A DNA stretch of 64,000 nt from Janthinobacterium lividum (GCF_023509035.1 NZ_CP075583.1:1860001-1924000), one strand, 5' to 3'; counted from the stretch's first letter, positions 1 through 10,487 are shown. A program made the numbers and translations. Notes: generated by a model not told the origin, from the sequence alone.

Positions 1-1020
1 GAAGGAAGCGCGCGCGAACACGTCTTCCGGCAGCAGCTTCACGCCTTTCGGCAGCAGCGAGTGCATTTCGACGAAGTTTTTCATGGCGCCGAACAGGCCG
101 TCGCGCAAGCCCGATTCGTGCGTGCCGCCATTCGAGGTGGGAATCAGGTTGACATACGATTCGCGCACGATGGCGCCTTCTTCCGTCCACGCCACTACCC
201 AGGCCGCGCCTTCGCCTTCGGCAAAGCCTTCCGAGTCCGGGCCCGCGTACTGTGCGCCTTCGAACAGGGGAATCAGGGTTTCGCCATTCGATACCTGTGC
301 CAGCGTTTCGGTCAGGTAACCGCGCAAGCCTTCCGCGTACTGCCAGGTCTGCGTGTCGCCGGTTTTCGCGTTGGTCAGGGTGACGGTCACGCCGGGCAGC
401 AGCACGGCCTTCGAGCGGAGCAGGCGCTGCAGCTCGGTTTGCGAGATGTTGGGCGAATCAAAGTATTTTGCATCGGGCCAGGCCGTGACGCGCGTGCCCG
501 ACTTCTTGCCGTCGCGCGGAGCGGGGCGGGAATTCAGGGGCTCGATCACGTCGCCATTGGCAAACACCATGTGATGCAAGCCGTTGCCGTCGCTTTCCTT
601 GCGCCAGACGGTGATTTCCAGGCGCGTCGACAGCGCATTGGTGACGGACACGCCGACGCCGTGCAAGCCGCCCGAGAACGCGTAGGCGCCGCCCGAGCCC
701 TTGTCGAACTTGCCGCCCGCGTGCAGCCGTGTAAACACGATTTCCACCGTCGGCACGCCTTCTTCCGGGTGCAGGCCGACGGGAATGCCGCGGCCATTGT
801 CTTCGACGGTGATGCTGCCATCCGTGTTTTGCGTCACGGCGATATGCGTGCAATGACCGCCCAGCGCCTCGTCGGAGGCATTGTCGATCACTTCCTGAAT
901 GATGTGCAGCGGATTTTCAGTGCGGGTGTACATCCCCGGGCGCTGCTTGACGGGTTCCAGTCCTTTCAGGACACGGATGGATGATTCGCTGTAGTCGGAT
1001 GCTGGTTTTTTAGTGGCCAT
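1..1020 (-). CDS. parE: DNA topoisomerase IV subunit B (ParE), 5' part, runs off the window
   Basis: ParE is the ATPase subunit of topoisomerase IV, which decatenates daughter chromosomes. The ATG is at 1018-1020 and the frame stays open to base 1, so about 340 N-terminal residues are present. The GHKL ATPase motifs are all visible: EVIDNASDEA (E43, N47), EDNGRGIP near D74, TRLHAGGKFD and GGLHGVGVSV. The start MATKKP..SSIRVLKGLEPVKQRPGMY is typical of ParE rather than GyrB. A LexA-type box lies 81-96 bp upstream. The C-terminal TOPRIM part is outside the window. Confidence 0.95.
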   Translation of the reverse strand, partial: MATKKPASDYSESSIRVLKGLEPVKQRPGMYTRTENPLHIIQEVIDNASDEALGGHCTHIAVTQNTDGSITVEDNGRGIPVGLHPEEGVPTVEIVFTRLHAGGKFDKGSGGAYAFSGGLHGVGVSVTNALSTRLEITVWRKESDGNGLHHMVFANGDVIEPLNSRPAPRDGKKSGTRVTAWPDAKYFDSPNISQTELQRLLRSKAVLLPGVTVTLTNAKTGDTQTWQYAEGLRGYLTETLAQVSNGETLIPLFEGAQYAGPDSEGFAEGEGAAWVVAWTEEGAIVRESYVNLIPTSNGGTHESGLRDGLFGAMKNFVEMHSLLPKGVKLLPEDVFARASF

Positions 1021-1100
1021 ACGTGTTCAAGCTAAGTAAATACAGTGGTTGGAACGCCAGGCCAGGGCACTGCGGGGCGCAATGACAGCGGCGGCGATAA

Positions 1101-1116
1101 CTGTATGAATATACAG
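1101..1116. promoter_or_regulatory. LexA (SOS) box upstream of parE
   Basis: The sequence is CTGTATGAATATACAG, an exact CTGT-N8-ACAG palindrome with an AT-rich centre and a flanking TA, matching the LexA operator used by gamma- and betaproteobacteria. It is 81 bp from the parE start and about 280 bp from the kdp start, so parE is the likelier target. Confidence 0.6.
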
Positions 1117-1295
1117 TATATCCCGTCCAGCGTCACTGGGGGAGGGCAGTGCGGCAGGCATGGCGTCCTTGTGCGGACGCTCGCGCATTCTATCTTGATC
1201 GGCGGGCAATGGCGCTACTCCTTGGCAACAATGGTGCGCTGCGCCCTCCCGTTTTGCGCCTGCAGTGGACGATTTTATGCGGTAAAGCCCCCGTT

Positions 1296-1332
1296 TTTAC
1301 ATCTTGTTTACAGCTGCCTACCCAGTCTTTAC
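1296..1332 (+). promoter_or_regulatory. Candidate KdpE operator (phased TTTAC repeats)
   Basis: TTTAC occurs at 1296-1300, 1307-1311 and 1328-1332, spaced 11 and 21 bp (one and two helical turns), in a T-rich stretch 64-100 bp before the first kdp reading frame. Same-face direct repeats are typical of OmpR-family operators, and KdpE is encoded at the end of this operon. The assignment rests on spacing and position only. Confidence 0.4.
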
Positions 1333-1395
1333 GAATTTTTTAGACCCTTTTGGCTAATCTGCTCACTATCAAAACAAACCTGTGTGAGGGTGGGA

Positions 1396-1488
1396 ATGGA
1401 TCTCGTGTATCTCGGCTTGATTGCCGTGTTTTTCGTCGTGGCGGCCGGCTTTGCCGTCGCTTGCGACAAATTAGGGAGCGTCAAATGA
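1396..1488 (+). CDS. Small membrane protein upstream of KdpF (30 aa)
   Basis: A 30-codon frame encoding one hydrophobic helix (LVYLGLIAVFFVVAAGF) and a short polar tail, ACDKLGSVK. Its TGA (1486-1488) overlaps the kdpF ATG (1485) as ATGA, implying coupled translation. A GTGAGGGTGGGA stretch precedes the ATG. Similar unnamed one-helix proteins often precede kdpF in other bacteria. Its function is unknown; a role in Kdp assembly is only suggested by position. Confidence 0.6.
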   Translation: MDLVYLGLIAVFFVVAAGFAVACDKLGSVK

Positions 1489-1574
1489 ACGCGTTTTATG
1501 TGCTGGGCGCCGTGGTCTCGGCTGGCCTGCTCGTGTACCTGCTGGTGGCGCTGCTGAAGGCGGAGGAACTGTGA
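1485..1574 (+). CDS. kdpF: K+-transporting ATPase accessory subunit KdpF
   Basis: A 29-residue single-helix peptide ([20 protein letters not shown]...AEEL), the usual size and character of KdpF, which stabilises the KdpABC complex in the inner membrane. Its stop TGA (1572-1574) overlaps the kdpA ATG at 1574. It is the second frame of the kdp operon. Confidence 0.85.
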   Translation: MNAFYVLGAVVSAGLLVYLLVALLKAEEL

Positions 1575-3381
1575 TGACGACGCAATCGATACTGTTATTG
1601 GTGGCCTTCCTGGCTGTGCTGCTGGCCGCCGGCTATCCGCTGGGCCTGTACATGGCCAGGGTGGCTGGCGATGGCCCCGTGCGCGGCCTGGGCTGGCTGC
1701 AAAAGCTGGAAAACCTGCTGTACCGCTGGTCCGGCCTTCCCGCCGACAAGGCCATGGGCTGGAAAAGCTACGCCATCGCCCTGATCGTTTTCAATACCGT
1801 GGGCGCCGTCTTCGTAGATACGGCCTGCAGCGCCTGCAAGGCTTCTTGCCCTTGAATCCCCAGGGCCTCGGCGCTGTCAGCCCCGATTCCTCGTTCAATA
1901 CCACCGTCAGCTTCGTCGCCAATACCAACTGGCAGGGCTACGGCGGCGAACAGACCATGAGCTACCTGACCCAGATGCTGGGCCTGGCCTGCCAGAACTT
2001 CTTTTCGGCGGCCACCGGTATCGCCGTGATCTTCGCGTTGGTGCGCGGCTTCGCCTCGCGCTCGGGTAAATCGATCGGTAATTTCTGGGTCGACCTGGTG
2101 CGCTCGACCCTGTACATCCTGCTGCCGCTGTCCTTGGCCCTGTCCGTCGTCTTCATGGGCGAAGGCATGATCCAGAATTTTTCCGCCTACAAGGAAGTGA
2201 CCCTGCTCGACCACGTGGCGTATGAAACGCCGAAAGTGACGCCCGATGGCCAGCCCGTGCTGGACGCCGCCGGTAAACCCGTGATGGAAGCGCAAGTGGC
2301 GACAACGCAGACGATCGCCATGGGCCCCGTCGCGTCGCAGGAATCGATCAAGCTGCTGGGTACGAATGGCGGCGGCTTCTTCAATGCCAATTCCTCGCAC
2401 CCGTATGAAAATCCGACCGTGCTGTCGAACTTCCTGCAGATGCTGGCCATCTTCATCATTCCCGCCGGCCTGTGCTTCACGTTCGGCCGCATGGTGGGCG
2501 ACCTGCGCCAGGGTTGGGCCGTGCTGGCCGCCATGACCCTGATCTTTGTAGTCATGACGGCCGGCGTGATGAGCGCCGAACAGCAAGCCAATCCCGCCTT
2601 GCAAGCGCTGGGCGTGGACCAGCAGGCCAGCAGCCTGCAATCGGGCGGCAATATGGAAGGCAAGGAAACGCGCTTCGGCATCAGCTCCTCGACCCTGTTC
2701 GCGGCGGTGACGACGGCGGCATCGTGCGGCGCCGTCAATTCCATGCACGACTCTTACATGCCCCTGGGCGGCATGGTGCCGCTGCTGCTGATGCAGTTTG
2801 GCGAAGTGATTTTCGGCGGCGTGGGCACGGGCTTGTACGGCATGCTGATGTTCGCCATCCTGGCCGTCTTCATCGCCGGCCTGATGATCGGCCGCACACC
2901 TGAATACCTGGGCAAGAAAATCCAGGCTTATGAAATGAAGATGGTGTCACTGGCCATCCTGGTCACGCCAGCACTGGTATTGACGGGCACGGCGATCGCC
3001 GTGATGGTTGAACCGGGCACGGTCGGCGTGGCCAATCCCGGCGCGCACGGCTTCTCGGAAATCCTGTACGCCTTCACGTCGGCCGCCAACAACAACGGCA
3101 GCGCGTTTGCCGGCCTGTCCGCCAATACGCCGTTCTATAACGTGATGCTGGCGATCGCCATGTGGTTCGGCCGCTTCGGCGTGATCGTGCCAGTGCTGGC
3201 GGTGGCCGGTTCGCTGGCAGCCAAGCAGCGCCTGTCGGCCAATGCCGGCACCATGCCCACGCACGGCCCCATGTTCATCGGCCTGCTGATCGGCGTCGTC
3301 GTGCTGGTCGGTGTATTGAATTACGTTCCCGCGCTGGCCCTGGGCCCGATCGTCGAACACCTGCAACTTTTTACAAAATAA
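1574..3381 (+). pseudogene. kdpA: K+-transporting ATPase subunit KdpA, frameshifted near 1815
   Basis: KdpA is the K+-binding, channel-like subunit of the Kdp P-type ATPase. The frame starts [24 protein letters not shown] at 1574 and reads to FNTVGAVFV. It then changes frame between about 1812 and 1820 (sequence ttcgtagatacgg) and continues as [18 protein letters not shown] to the stop at 3381. Two extra bases (or one missing) account for the shift. With it corrected, a normal-length KdpA of about 600 residues results, including the [13 protein letters not shown] and NNNGSAFAG selectivity-filter segments. Either the gene is broken or the consensus is wrong here. Confidence 0.9.
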
Positions 3382-3390
3382 GAGGCTACC

Positions 3391-5470
3391 ATGTCACGCA
3401 CAAGCCTGACCTTGTTCGATTCCGCACTGATCGGCCCTGCCATCGTCGATGCGTTCAAAAAACTCGACCCCCGCACGCAGTGGCGCAGCCCCGTGATGTT
3501 CGTCGTCTATGTCGGCAGCATCATCACGACCCTGCTGGCCATCCAGGCCCTGAACGGCCAGGGTGAAGCGCCGTTCGGCTTCATCATCGCCGTCGCCGTG
3601 TGGCTGTGGTTTTACCGTGCTGTTCGCGAATTTCGCAGAAGCGCTGGCCGAAGGCCGCAGCAAGGCACAGGCGGCCTCGCTGCGTGCTTTGAAGCAGACG
3701 GTGATGGCAAAGAAAATGCAAACGCCGAAATACGGCACTTCCTGGCTGCCCACACCGGCCACCGACCTGCGCAAGGGCATGACAGTGCTGGTCGAGGCGG
3801 GTGACGTGATTCCCGCCGACGGTGAAGTGACGGCCGGCGTGGCCTCCGTCGACGAAAGCGCCATCACGGGCGAATCGGCGCCCGTCATCCGCGAGTCGGG
3901 CGGCGACTTTTCCGCCGTCACGGGCGGCACCCGCGTGCTGTCGGACTGGCTGCTGGTGCGCGTCTCCGTCAACCCCGGCGAAGCCTTCATCGACCGCATG
4001 ATCGCCATGGTCGAAGGCGCCAAGCGCCAGAAGACGCCGAACGAGATCGCCCTGACGATTTTGCTCGTCGCCCTGTCGATCGTGTTCCTGATCGTCACCG
4101 TGACCTTGCTGCCGTACTCGCTGTTTTCCGTGGCGGCGGCCGGCAGCGGCACGCCGGTGACGATCACCGTGCTGATCGCGCTGCTCGTGTGCCTGATTCC
4201 GACCACCATCGGCGGTCTGTTGTCCGCCATCGGCGTGGCCGGCATGAGCCGCATGATGCAGGCCAATGTGATCGCCACCTCGGGCCGCGCCGTGGAAGCG
4301 GCCGGCGACGTGGACGTGCTGCTGCTCGATAAAACGGGCACCATCACCCTGGGCAACCGCCAGGCTTCCAGCTTTGTGCCGGCTCCCGGCGTGACGGAGC
4401 AGCAGCTGGCCGATGCGGCGCAACTGGCCTCCCTGGCCGATGAAACGCCGGAAGGGCGCAGCATCGTCGTGCTGGCCAAGCAGAAGTTCAATATCCGCGA
4501 ACGCGAGATGGCCAGCCTGCACGCCACCTTCGTGCCCTTCACGGCGCAGACGCGCATGAGTGGTGTGGATATCCCGGGCGAGCAGCAGGTGCGCCAGCTG
4601 CGCAAGGGCGCGGCCGATTCCATGAAAAAGTACGTGGAAGCGCTGGGCCAGCCGTATCCGGCAGAAGTGGGACGCGCCGTCGACGACATCGCGCGCCGCG
4701 GCAGCACGCCGCTGGTGGTGGTCGATGACGGCCGCGTCATGGGCACCGTGGAGCTGAAAGATATCGTCAAGGGCGGCATCAAGGAGCGCTTTGCGGAATT
4801 GCGCCGCATGGGCATCAAGACCGTCATGATCACGGGTGACAACAAGCTGACGGCAGCGGCGATTGCCGCCGAAGCGGGCGTGGACGATTTCCTCGCCGAA
4901 GCGACGCCGGAAGACAAGCTGAAACTCATCCGCAGCTACCAGTCCGAAGGCCGCCTGGTGGCCATGACGGGCGACGGCACCAACGATGCGCCGGCGCTGG
5001 CCCAGGCCGACGTGGCCGTGGCCATGAATTCGGGCACGCAGGCGGCGAAAGAGGCGGGCAATATGGTCGACCTGGACTCGAACCCCACCAAGCTGCTGGA
5101 AATCGTTGAAATCGGCAAGCAGATGCTGATGACGCGCGGTTCGCTGACGACGTTCTCGATTTCGAACGACATCGCCAAGTACTTCGCCATCATCCCGGCC
5201 GCCTTCGTGGGCACCTATCCGCAATTGAAGGCGCTGGACATCATGCACCTGGCCAGCCCCGCCTCGGCCATCATGTCGGCCGTGATCTTCAATGCGCTGA
5301 TCATCGTCGTGCTGATTCCGCTGGCCTTAAAAGGCGTGCAATACCGGGCCATCGGCGCGGCCAGCCTGTTGCGCCGCAACCTGCTGATCTACGGCCTGGG
5401 CGGCATCGTCCTGCCCTTCATCGGGATCAAGCTGATCGACATGCTGCTGTCCGTACTCAATTTAGTCTAA
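3391..5470 (+). pseudogene. kdpB: K+-transporting ATPase ATP-binding subunit KdpB, frameshifted near 3612
   Basis: KdpB is the catalytic P-type ATPase subunit of the Kdp pump. The start [25 protein letters not shown] is at 3391. After AVAVWLWF the frame changes at a TTTT run (3610-3613), where one T too many is present, and continues as [16 protein letters not shown] to 5470. The rest is complete: TGESAPV, the phosphorylation motif DKTGTIT, and [24 protein letters not shown]. Corrected length is about 690 residues, normal for KdpB. A single-base homopolymer indel suggests sequencing error. Confidence 0.92.
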
Positions 5471-5480
5471 AGGAACCATC

Positions 5481-6056
5481 ATGAGCACTATCGTACGTCC
5501 CGCCCTGGTCCTGTTTGCCGCGCTGACCGTGATCTGCGGCGTCGTCTATCCGTTTGCCACGGCCGGTATCGGGCAGCTGGCTTTCAACGATGAAGTCAAC
5601 GGCAGCATTGTCGAGCGTGGCGGAAAGCCCGTCGGCTCCACCCTGATCGGCCAGTCCTTCACCTCGCCCAAGTATTTCTGGGGCCGGCCATCGGCTACCG
5701 CGCCGATGGCGAATAACGGCGCCGGTTCGGGTGGCTCGAACCAAGGACCGACCAATCCGGCCCTGGTGGACGCCGTCAAGGCGCGCATCGCCGCCCTGAA
5801 GGAAGCTGACCCCGGCAACACGCGCGCCGTTCCCGTCGACCTGGTGACGGCGTCGAGCAGCGGCCTGGATCCGGAAATCAGCCTGGCGGGCGCCCTGTAC
5901 CAGGCGCCGCGCGTGGCCCGCGTGCGCGCCGTACCGCTGGCGCAGGTGGAAAACGCCATCGCCAAGGTGCAGAAAACCGCGTATATCGGCTTTTTCGGCG
6001 AACCGCGGGTGAATGTGCTGGAACTGAATCTGGCGCTCGATGCGGCCGCGAAGTAA
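5481..6056 (+). CDS. kdpC: K+-transporting ATPase subunit KdpC
   Basis: A 191-residue protein with one N-terminal membrane helix (ALVLFAALTVICGVVYPFA) and the KdpC periplasmic domain. Recognisable segments are VGSTLIGQSF, YFWGRPSA, SSSGLDPEISLAGALYQ and NVLELNLALD. It is intact and lies 10 bp after kdpB with an AAAGGA ribosome-binding site. KdpC assembles with KdpA and KdpB and acts as a catalytic chaperone for ATP binding. Confidence 0.95.
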   Translation: MSTIVRPALVLFAALTVICGVVYPFATAGIGQLAFNDEVNGSIVERGGKPVGSTLIGQSFTSPKYFWGRPSATAPMANNGAGSGGSNQGPTNPALVDAVKARIAALKEADPGNTRAVPVDLVTASSSGLDPEISLAGALYQAPRVARVRAVPLAQVENAIAKVQKTAYIGFFGEPRVNVLELNLALDAAAK

Positions 6057-6107
6057 GATGATGCAGGGGCAGAGCCGCCGGTTTTGCCCCTGGTTTTGAT
6101 ATTAAAG

Positions 6108-8853
6108 ATGCCCATGCTCCCCAACGACAGCCAACGCCCCGACCCTGATGCCCTGCTGGCGCAAGTGCAGGCGCAGGAAAAGAAAGCCGCGCGCGGCCGG
6201 CTGCGCATTTATTTTGGCGCTTCGGCCGGTGTCGGCAAGACCTACGCGATGCTGGCGGCCGCCCGCAAATTGCTGGCCGATGGCCAGGACTTGCTGGTGG
6301 GCGTGGTGGAGACGCATGGGCGCCAGGATACGGCGGCCCAGCTCGACGGCTTGCCCGTGCTTCCCCTGAAGGCCATCGAGTACCGGGGCAAGACCCTGTT
6401 CGAGTTCGACCTGGACGAAGCCTTGCGGCGCGCGCCGCCGCTGATACTGATGGATGAACTGGCCCACTCGAACGTGGCCGGTTCGCGCCATCCGAAGCGC
6501 TGGCAGGATGTCGAAGAATTGCTGGCGGCCGGCATTGACGTGCTCTCCACCGTCAATGTGCAGCACCTGGAAAGCCTCAATGATGTGGTGGGGGGATTAC
6601 CGGCGTGCGCGTGGCCGAGACCCTGCCCGACACGGTGTTCGACCGCGCCGACGAAGTGGTGCTGGTCGATATCCCCGCCGATGAACTGCTGCGCCGCCTG
6701 AAGCAGGGCAAGGTGTATCAGCCGCTGCAGGCCGAGCGGGCGTCCCAGCATTTTTTCCGCAAGGGTAATCTGATCGCCTTGCGCGAACTGGCCTTGCGCC
6801 GCACGGCGGACCGGGTGCAGGACGACGTGCAAGCCTACCGCGTCGAAAAATCGATCAATCCTGTGTGGAAGACGGGCGCCGCGCTGCTGGCCTGCGTGGG
6901 ACCGCACGCGGGGGGCGAGCACGTGATCCGCAGCACGGCGCGCCTGGCCAGCCAGCTGAATGCGGAATGGCATGCGCTGTATGTGGAAACGCCCCGTTTG
7001 CAGCGCCTGCCGGCGCGCCAGCGCGAACGCATCCTGACAACCCTGAAACTGGCGCAGGACCTGGGCGCGCGCACGGCCATTGTGCCGTCCGCCGACATCG
7101 CCGGCGCTGTGGTCGAGTATGCGCGCAACGCGAATATCTCGAAAGTCATCGTGGGCCGTGGTCGCGCTGGCGCATTGGCACGCCTGTGGCACACGCCGCC
7201 AGCCGCGCGCATGGCCAGCCTGGCGCCCGATATCGATTTGATCGAGGTGGGCTTGCCGCCTGCCGATGCGGCGCCCCGGCGCGCGGCCGGCGAAGATGCG
7301 GAGGCGCCGCGCCGGCCATCGCGCCATTGGCGCTACATCCTGGCCGCTGGCGCCAGCCTGGCCACGGCCCTCGCCTCGGTCCCCCTGCAACCCTATCTGG
7401 ACTTGGCCAATATCGCCATGCTGTCCCTGCTGACGGTGGTGCTGGTGGCCGTGCGCCTGGGACGCGGGCCGGCGGCGCTGGCCAGCCTGGTGGGCGTGGC
7501 CTGCTTCGATTTCGTCTTCGTGCCGCCGCGCTTCTCGTTTGCCGTGGGCGATTTCCAGTATGTGATTACCTTTGGCGTGATGCTGGCCGTGGGCCTGATC
7601 ACGGGCCACCTGACGGCCGGCCTGCGTTTCCAGGCCCGCGTGGCCTCGCACCGCGAAGCGCGCGCCCGCGCCCTGTACGAGTTCTCGAGGGAGCTGTCCG
7701 GCGTGCTGCAGACGGAGCAGATTTTCGACATCACGAAAAGCGCCATCGAACGGGCTTTCCGCGCGCGCGCCACCTTGCTGCTGCCCGATGACGAGGGCAG
7801 CTTGCAGGCCCCGAATGGTGGCGAGCCGCTCGATGTCGGCATCGCGCAGTGGGCCTTCGACCATGCGCAGGCGGCGGGGACGGGCACGGATACCTTGCCG
7901 GCTTCGCCCATTTTCTACCTGCCGCTGATCGCACCGATGCGCACGCGTGGCGTGCTGGCGCTGCTGCCGCTCGAGGGCGCGCAGCGGGGGCGCTGGCTGC
8001 TGGTGCCGGAACAGCGCCAGCACCTCGATACCTTTGCCGCGCTGGCGGCCATCGCGCTCGAACGCGTGCACTACATCGACGTGGCTCAGGGCGCGTTGCT
8101 GCAGATGGAGTCCGAGCGGTTGCGCAATTCGCTGCTGGCGGCCCTGTCGCACGACTTGCGCACACCCTTGACGTCGCTGGTGGGCCTGGCCGAATCGCTG
8201 GCCTTGTCCCGGCCAGCGCTGTCGCCCGCGCAGCTGGACATGGCGCGCTCGCTGCAGTCCGAAACCGTGCGCATGAGCGCCCTGGTGGCGAACTTGCTGG
8301 ACATGGCGCGCATCGAGAGCGGACAGGTGCGCCTGAACCTGCAATGGCAGGCGTTGGAAGAAGTGGTGGGTAGCGCGCTGCGCGCCAGCGGCCCGCAATT
8401 GCAGCAGCATGCCGTGCAGACGCAGCTGGCGCCGGACTTGCCGCTGGTGCGCTATGACGCCGTGCTGATCGAGCGGGTGCTGTGCAATCTGCTGGAAAAC
8501 GCAGCCAAGTATCGCCGTCCGGCAGCACCATCACGGTCGCGGCCGGGGTGCACGGCCAGTTCCTGCAGGTGACGGTGTTTGACGATGGCCCGGGCTTGCC
8601 GCCCGGCCGCGAAGAAGCCATCTTTGAAAAATTTACGCGCGGCGAGCGCGAATCGAACAAGCCGGGCGTCGGGTTGGGGCTGGCCATTTGCCGCGCCATC
8701 GTCGAAGCGCACGGCGGCACCATCCACGCGCAGCCGCACACGCCGGGACAGGGCGCTGCCATCGTCTTCAGCTTGCCGCTGGGCACGCCCCCGGCGCCGC
8801 CGGAGATCGAGCTCGATGACGCCAACGACCATGAAACAGGAAAACCAACATGA
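6108..8853 (+). pseudogene. kdpD: Osmosensitive K+ channel sensor kinase KdpD, two frameshifts
   Basis: KdpD is the membrane histidine kinase that activates KdpE when K+ is limiting. Domains in order: KdpD N-terminal domain with Walker A GASAGVGKT (residues ~37-45), a universal-stress-like domain, four helices of DUF4118, GAF, HisKA with the phospho-His in ALSHDLRTPLTSL, and a HATPase with NLLENAAKY, DDGPGLP and GVGLGLAICRAIVEAHGG. The frame breaks at a G6 run (6590-6595, one base short) and near 8512 (one base short, after ENAAKY). Corrected length is about 915 residues. ATG 6108 was chosen; 6114 is also possible. The stop overlaps kdpE (ATGA). Confidence 0.92.
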
Positions 8854-9548
8854 ACGAACCTTCCGCCACCGCCTTGCTGGTCGAGGATGAACCGCAGATC
8901 CGCCGCTTCGTGCGCGCCGCGCTGGAAGACGAGGGCTGGCAGATTTTCGAATCCGCCACCATGCAGCGGGGCCTGATCGATGCCGGCACGCGCCGGCCCG
9001 ACCTGATCGTGCTGGACCTGGGCCTGCCCGACGGTGATGGCATCGATTTCATCGCCGACATCCGCAAATGGTCGGCCGTGCCCATCATCGTGCTGTCGGC
9101 GCGGGTCGACGAGCAGGACAAGATCCGTGCGCTCGATGCGGGTGCCGACGACTATCTTACCAAGCCGTTCGGCGTGGGCGAACTGCTGGCCCGCGTGCGC
9201 GCCACCCTGCGCCGCCAGCGCCAGCCCGCCGCCAGCGACGATGGCGTGGTGCAGTTTGGCGATGTGCGCGTTGACCTGAAGGACCGCCTGGTGACGCGCA
9301 ACAAGCAGCTGGTGCACATGACGCCGACGGAATTCCGCTTGTTGTCGGTGCTGGTGAAAAACGCGGGCAGGGTGGTCACCAATCCGCAACTGCTGCGTGA
9401 AGTGTGGGGGCCGTCGAACAGCGAAAACGGCCACTACCTGCGCATCTACATGGGCCATCTGCGCCAGAAGCTGGAAGCCGATCCGGCCCAGCCGCAGTAC
9501 CTGCTGACGGAAACGGCCGTCGGCTACCGGCTGCTGCTGCCGCTCTAA
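8850..9548 (+). CDS. kdpE: Two-component response regulator KdpE (OmpR family)
   Basis: A 232-residue regulator with an intact receiver (phospho-acceptor D56 in IVLDLGLP, conserved K105 in YLTKPF) and a C-terminal winged helix (MTPTEFRLLSVLVKNAGRV...NSENGHYLRIYMGHLRQKLE). It overlaps kdpD by 4 bp. It activates kdp transcription at low K+; phased TTTAC repeats upstream of the operon are a candidate target. Confidence 0.95.
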   Translation: MNEPSATALLVEDEPQIRRFVRAALEDEGWQIFESATMQRGLIDAGTRRPDLIVLDLGLPDGDGIDFIADIRKWSAVPIIVLSARVDEQDKIRALDAGADDYLTKPFGVGELLARVRATLRRQRQPAASDDGVVQFGDVRVDLKDRLVTRNKQLVHMTPTEFRLLSVLVKNAGRVVTNPQLLREVWGPSNSENGHYLRIYMGHLRQKLEADPAQPQYLLTETAVGYRLLLPL

Positions 9549-9684
9549 CTAACACCTGTTGTTTCCCCTGTTTGAAAACAGGCGCTGCGCGCGCCAGGGG
9601 GACGCTTTACCCCCAATTTTGCAGCGGCGGGCCAGCTGCGCCATGTTGGCAAAGGCCCATACCACCCATGAAGAAGAAAAAACC

Positions 9685-10434
9685 ATGAATAAAATGTTAC
9701 TTGCACTTGCCGTCGCCACCGCCTTTACGGGCAGCCTGGCCCACGCGGATGAAGCCAAGCCCGATAATGACGTCAGCTTCAACGTGGCCGGCGTGTCCGA
9801 CTACCGCTACCGCGGTATCTCGCAGACGCGCTTGAAACCCGCGCTGCAGGGCGGCGTCGATTATGTCAACAACCCGACGGGCCTGTATGCCGGCGCCTGG
9901 GCCTCCACCATCAAGTGGACCAAGGACGCGGGTGGCAGCGGCGACGTGGAAGTGGACCTGTATGCGGGCAAGCGCGGCCAGTTGACGGCCGATATCGGCT
10001 ATGACGTGGGCGTGCTGGCGTATGTGTATGCGGACAACGGCTTGAAGCACATCGACGGCCTGGCTGACGCGGACACGCAGGAAGTCTACGGCCAGCTGTC
10101 GTACGGCCCTGCCTATATCAAATATTCGCACGCCGTCTCGAACCTGTTCGGCATCATCAACAGCAAGAACAGCGGCTACCTGGACATCGGCGCGAATATC
10201 GATCTGACGAACGGCTGGACCGGCAACCTGCATGCGGGCCATCAGAAGGTCAAAAACAACGACGCGGCTAGCTATACGGACTGGAAAGTGGGCGTCACGC
10301 GCGACTTCGGTATCGTGACAGGTGCGCTGGCCGTGATCGGCACGAACGCTGGCAAGTCGGCCTATGCCTCGCCAGTGAACGGTAAATTCATGGGCAAGAC
10401 GGCGTTGCAGCTGACGGTCAGCAAAACGTTTTAA
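9685..10434 (+). CDS. TorF-family putative porin (Gcw_chp family)
   Basis: A 249-residue outer-membrane protein with a Sec signal peptide (NKMLLALAVATAFTGSLAHA). The mature start is VSFNVAGVSDYRYRGISQT, the hallmark of the TIGR02001/Gcw_chp family, and the chain ends in aromatic ...LTVSKTF as in beta-barrels. Start ATG 9685 is chosen for the signal peptide; upstream open sequence in the same frame is not protein-like. It stands alone after kdpE and is followed by a strong terminator. The transported substrate is unknown. Confidence 0.85.
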   Translation: MNKMLLALAVATAFTGSLAHADEAKPDNDVSFNVAGVSDYRYRGISQTRLKPALQGGVDYVNNPTGLYAGAWASTIKWTKDAGGSGDVEVDLYAGKRGQLTADIGYDVGVLAYVYADNGLKHIDGLADADTQEVYGQLSYGPAYIKYSHAVSNLFGIINSKNSGYLDIGANIDLTNGWTGNLHAGHQKVKNNDAASYTDWKVGVTRDFGIVTGALAVIGTNAGKSAYASPVNGKFMGKTALQLTVSKTF

Positions 10435-10454
10435 TTGACGGAGATGAGAGGAGA

Positions 10455-10478
10455 GGCGGCGCATGCGCCGCCTTTTTT
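10455..10478 (+). terminator. Rho-independent terminator of the TorF-like porin gene
   Basis: A perfect GGCGGCGCATGCGCCGCC self-complementary stem followed by TTTTTT, 20 bp after the porin stop codon. Confidence 0.85.
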
Positions 10479-10487
10479 GTGTACTTA

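Larger units (their letters stand above)
1021..1395. other. Intergenic region between parE and kdp
   Basis: This 375 bp gap between divergent parE and kdp holds no convincing gene. It contains a LexA-type palindrome (1101-1116) on the parE side and a set of phased TTTAC repeats (1296-1332) close to kdp. Short open frames here lack ribosome-binding sites. Confidence 0.7.
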
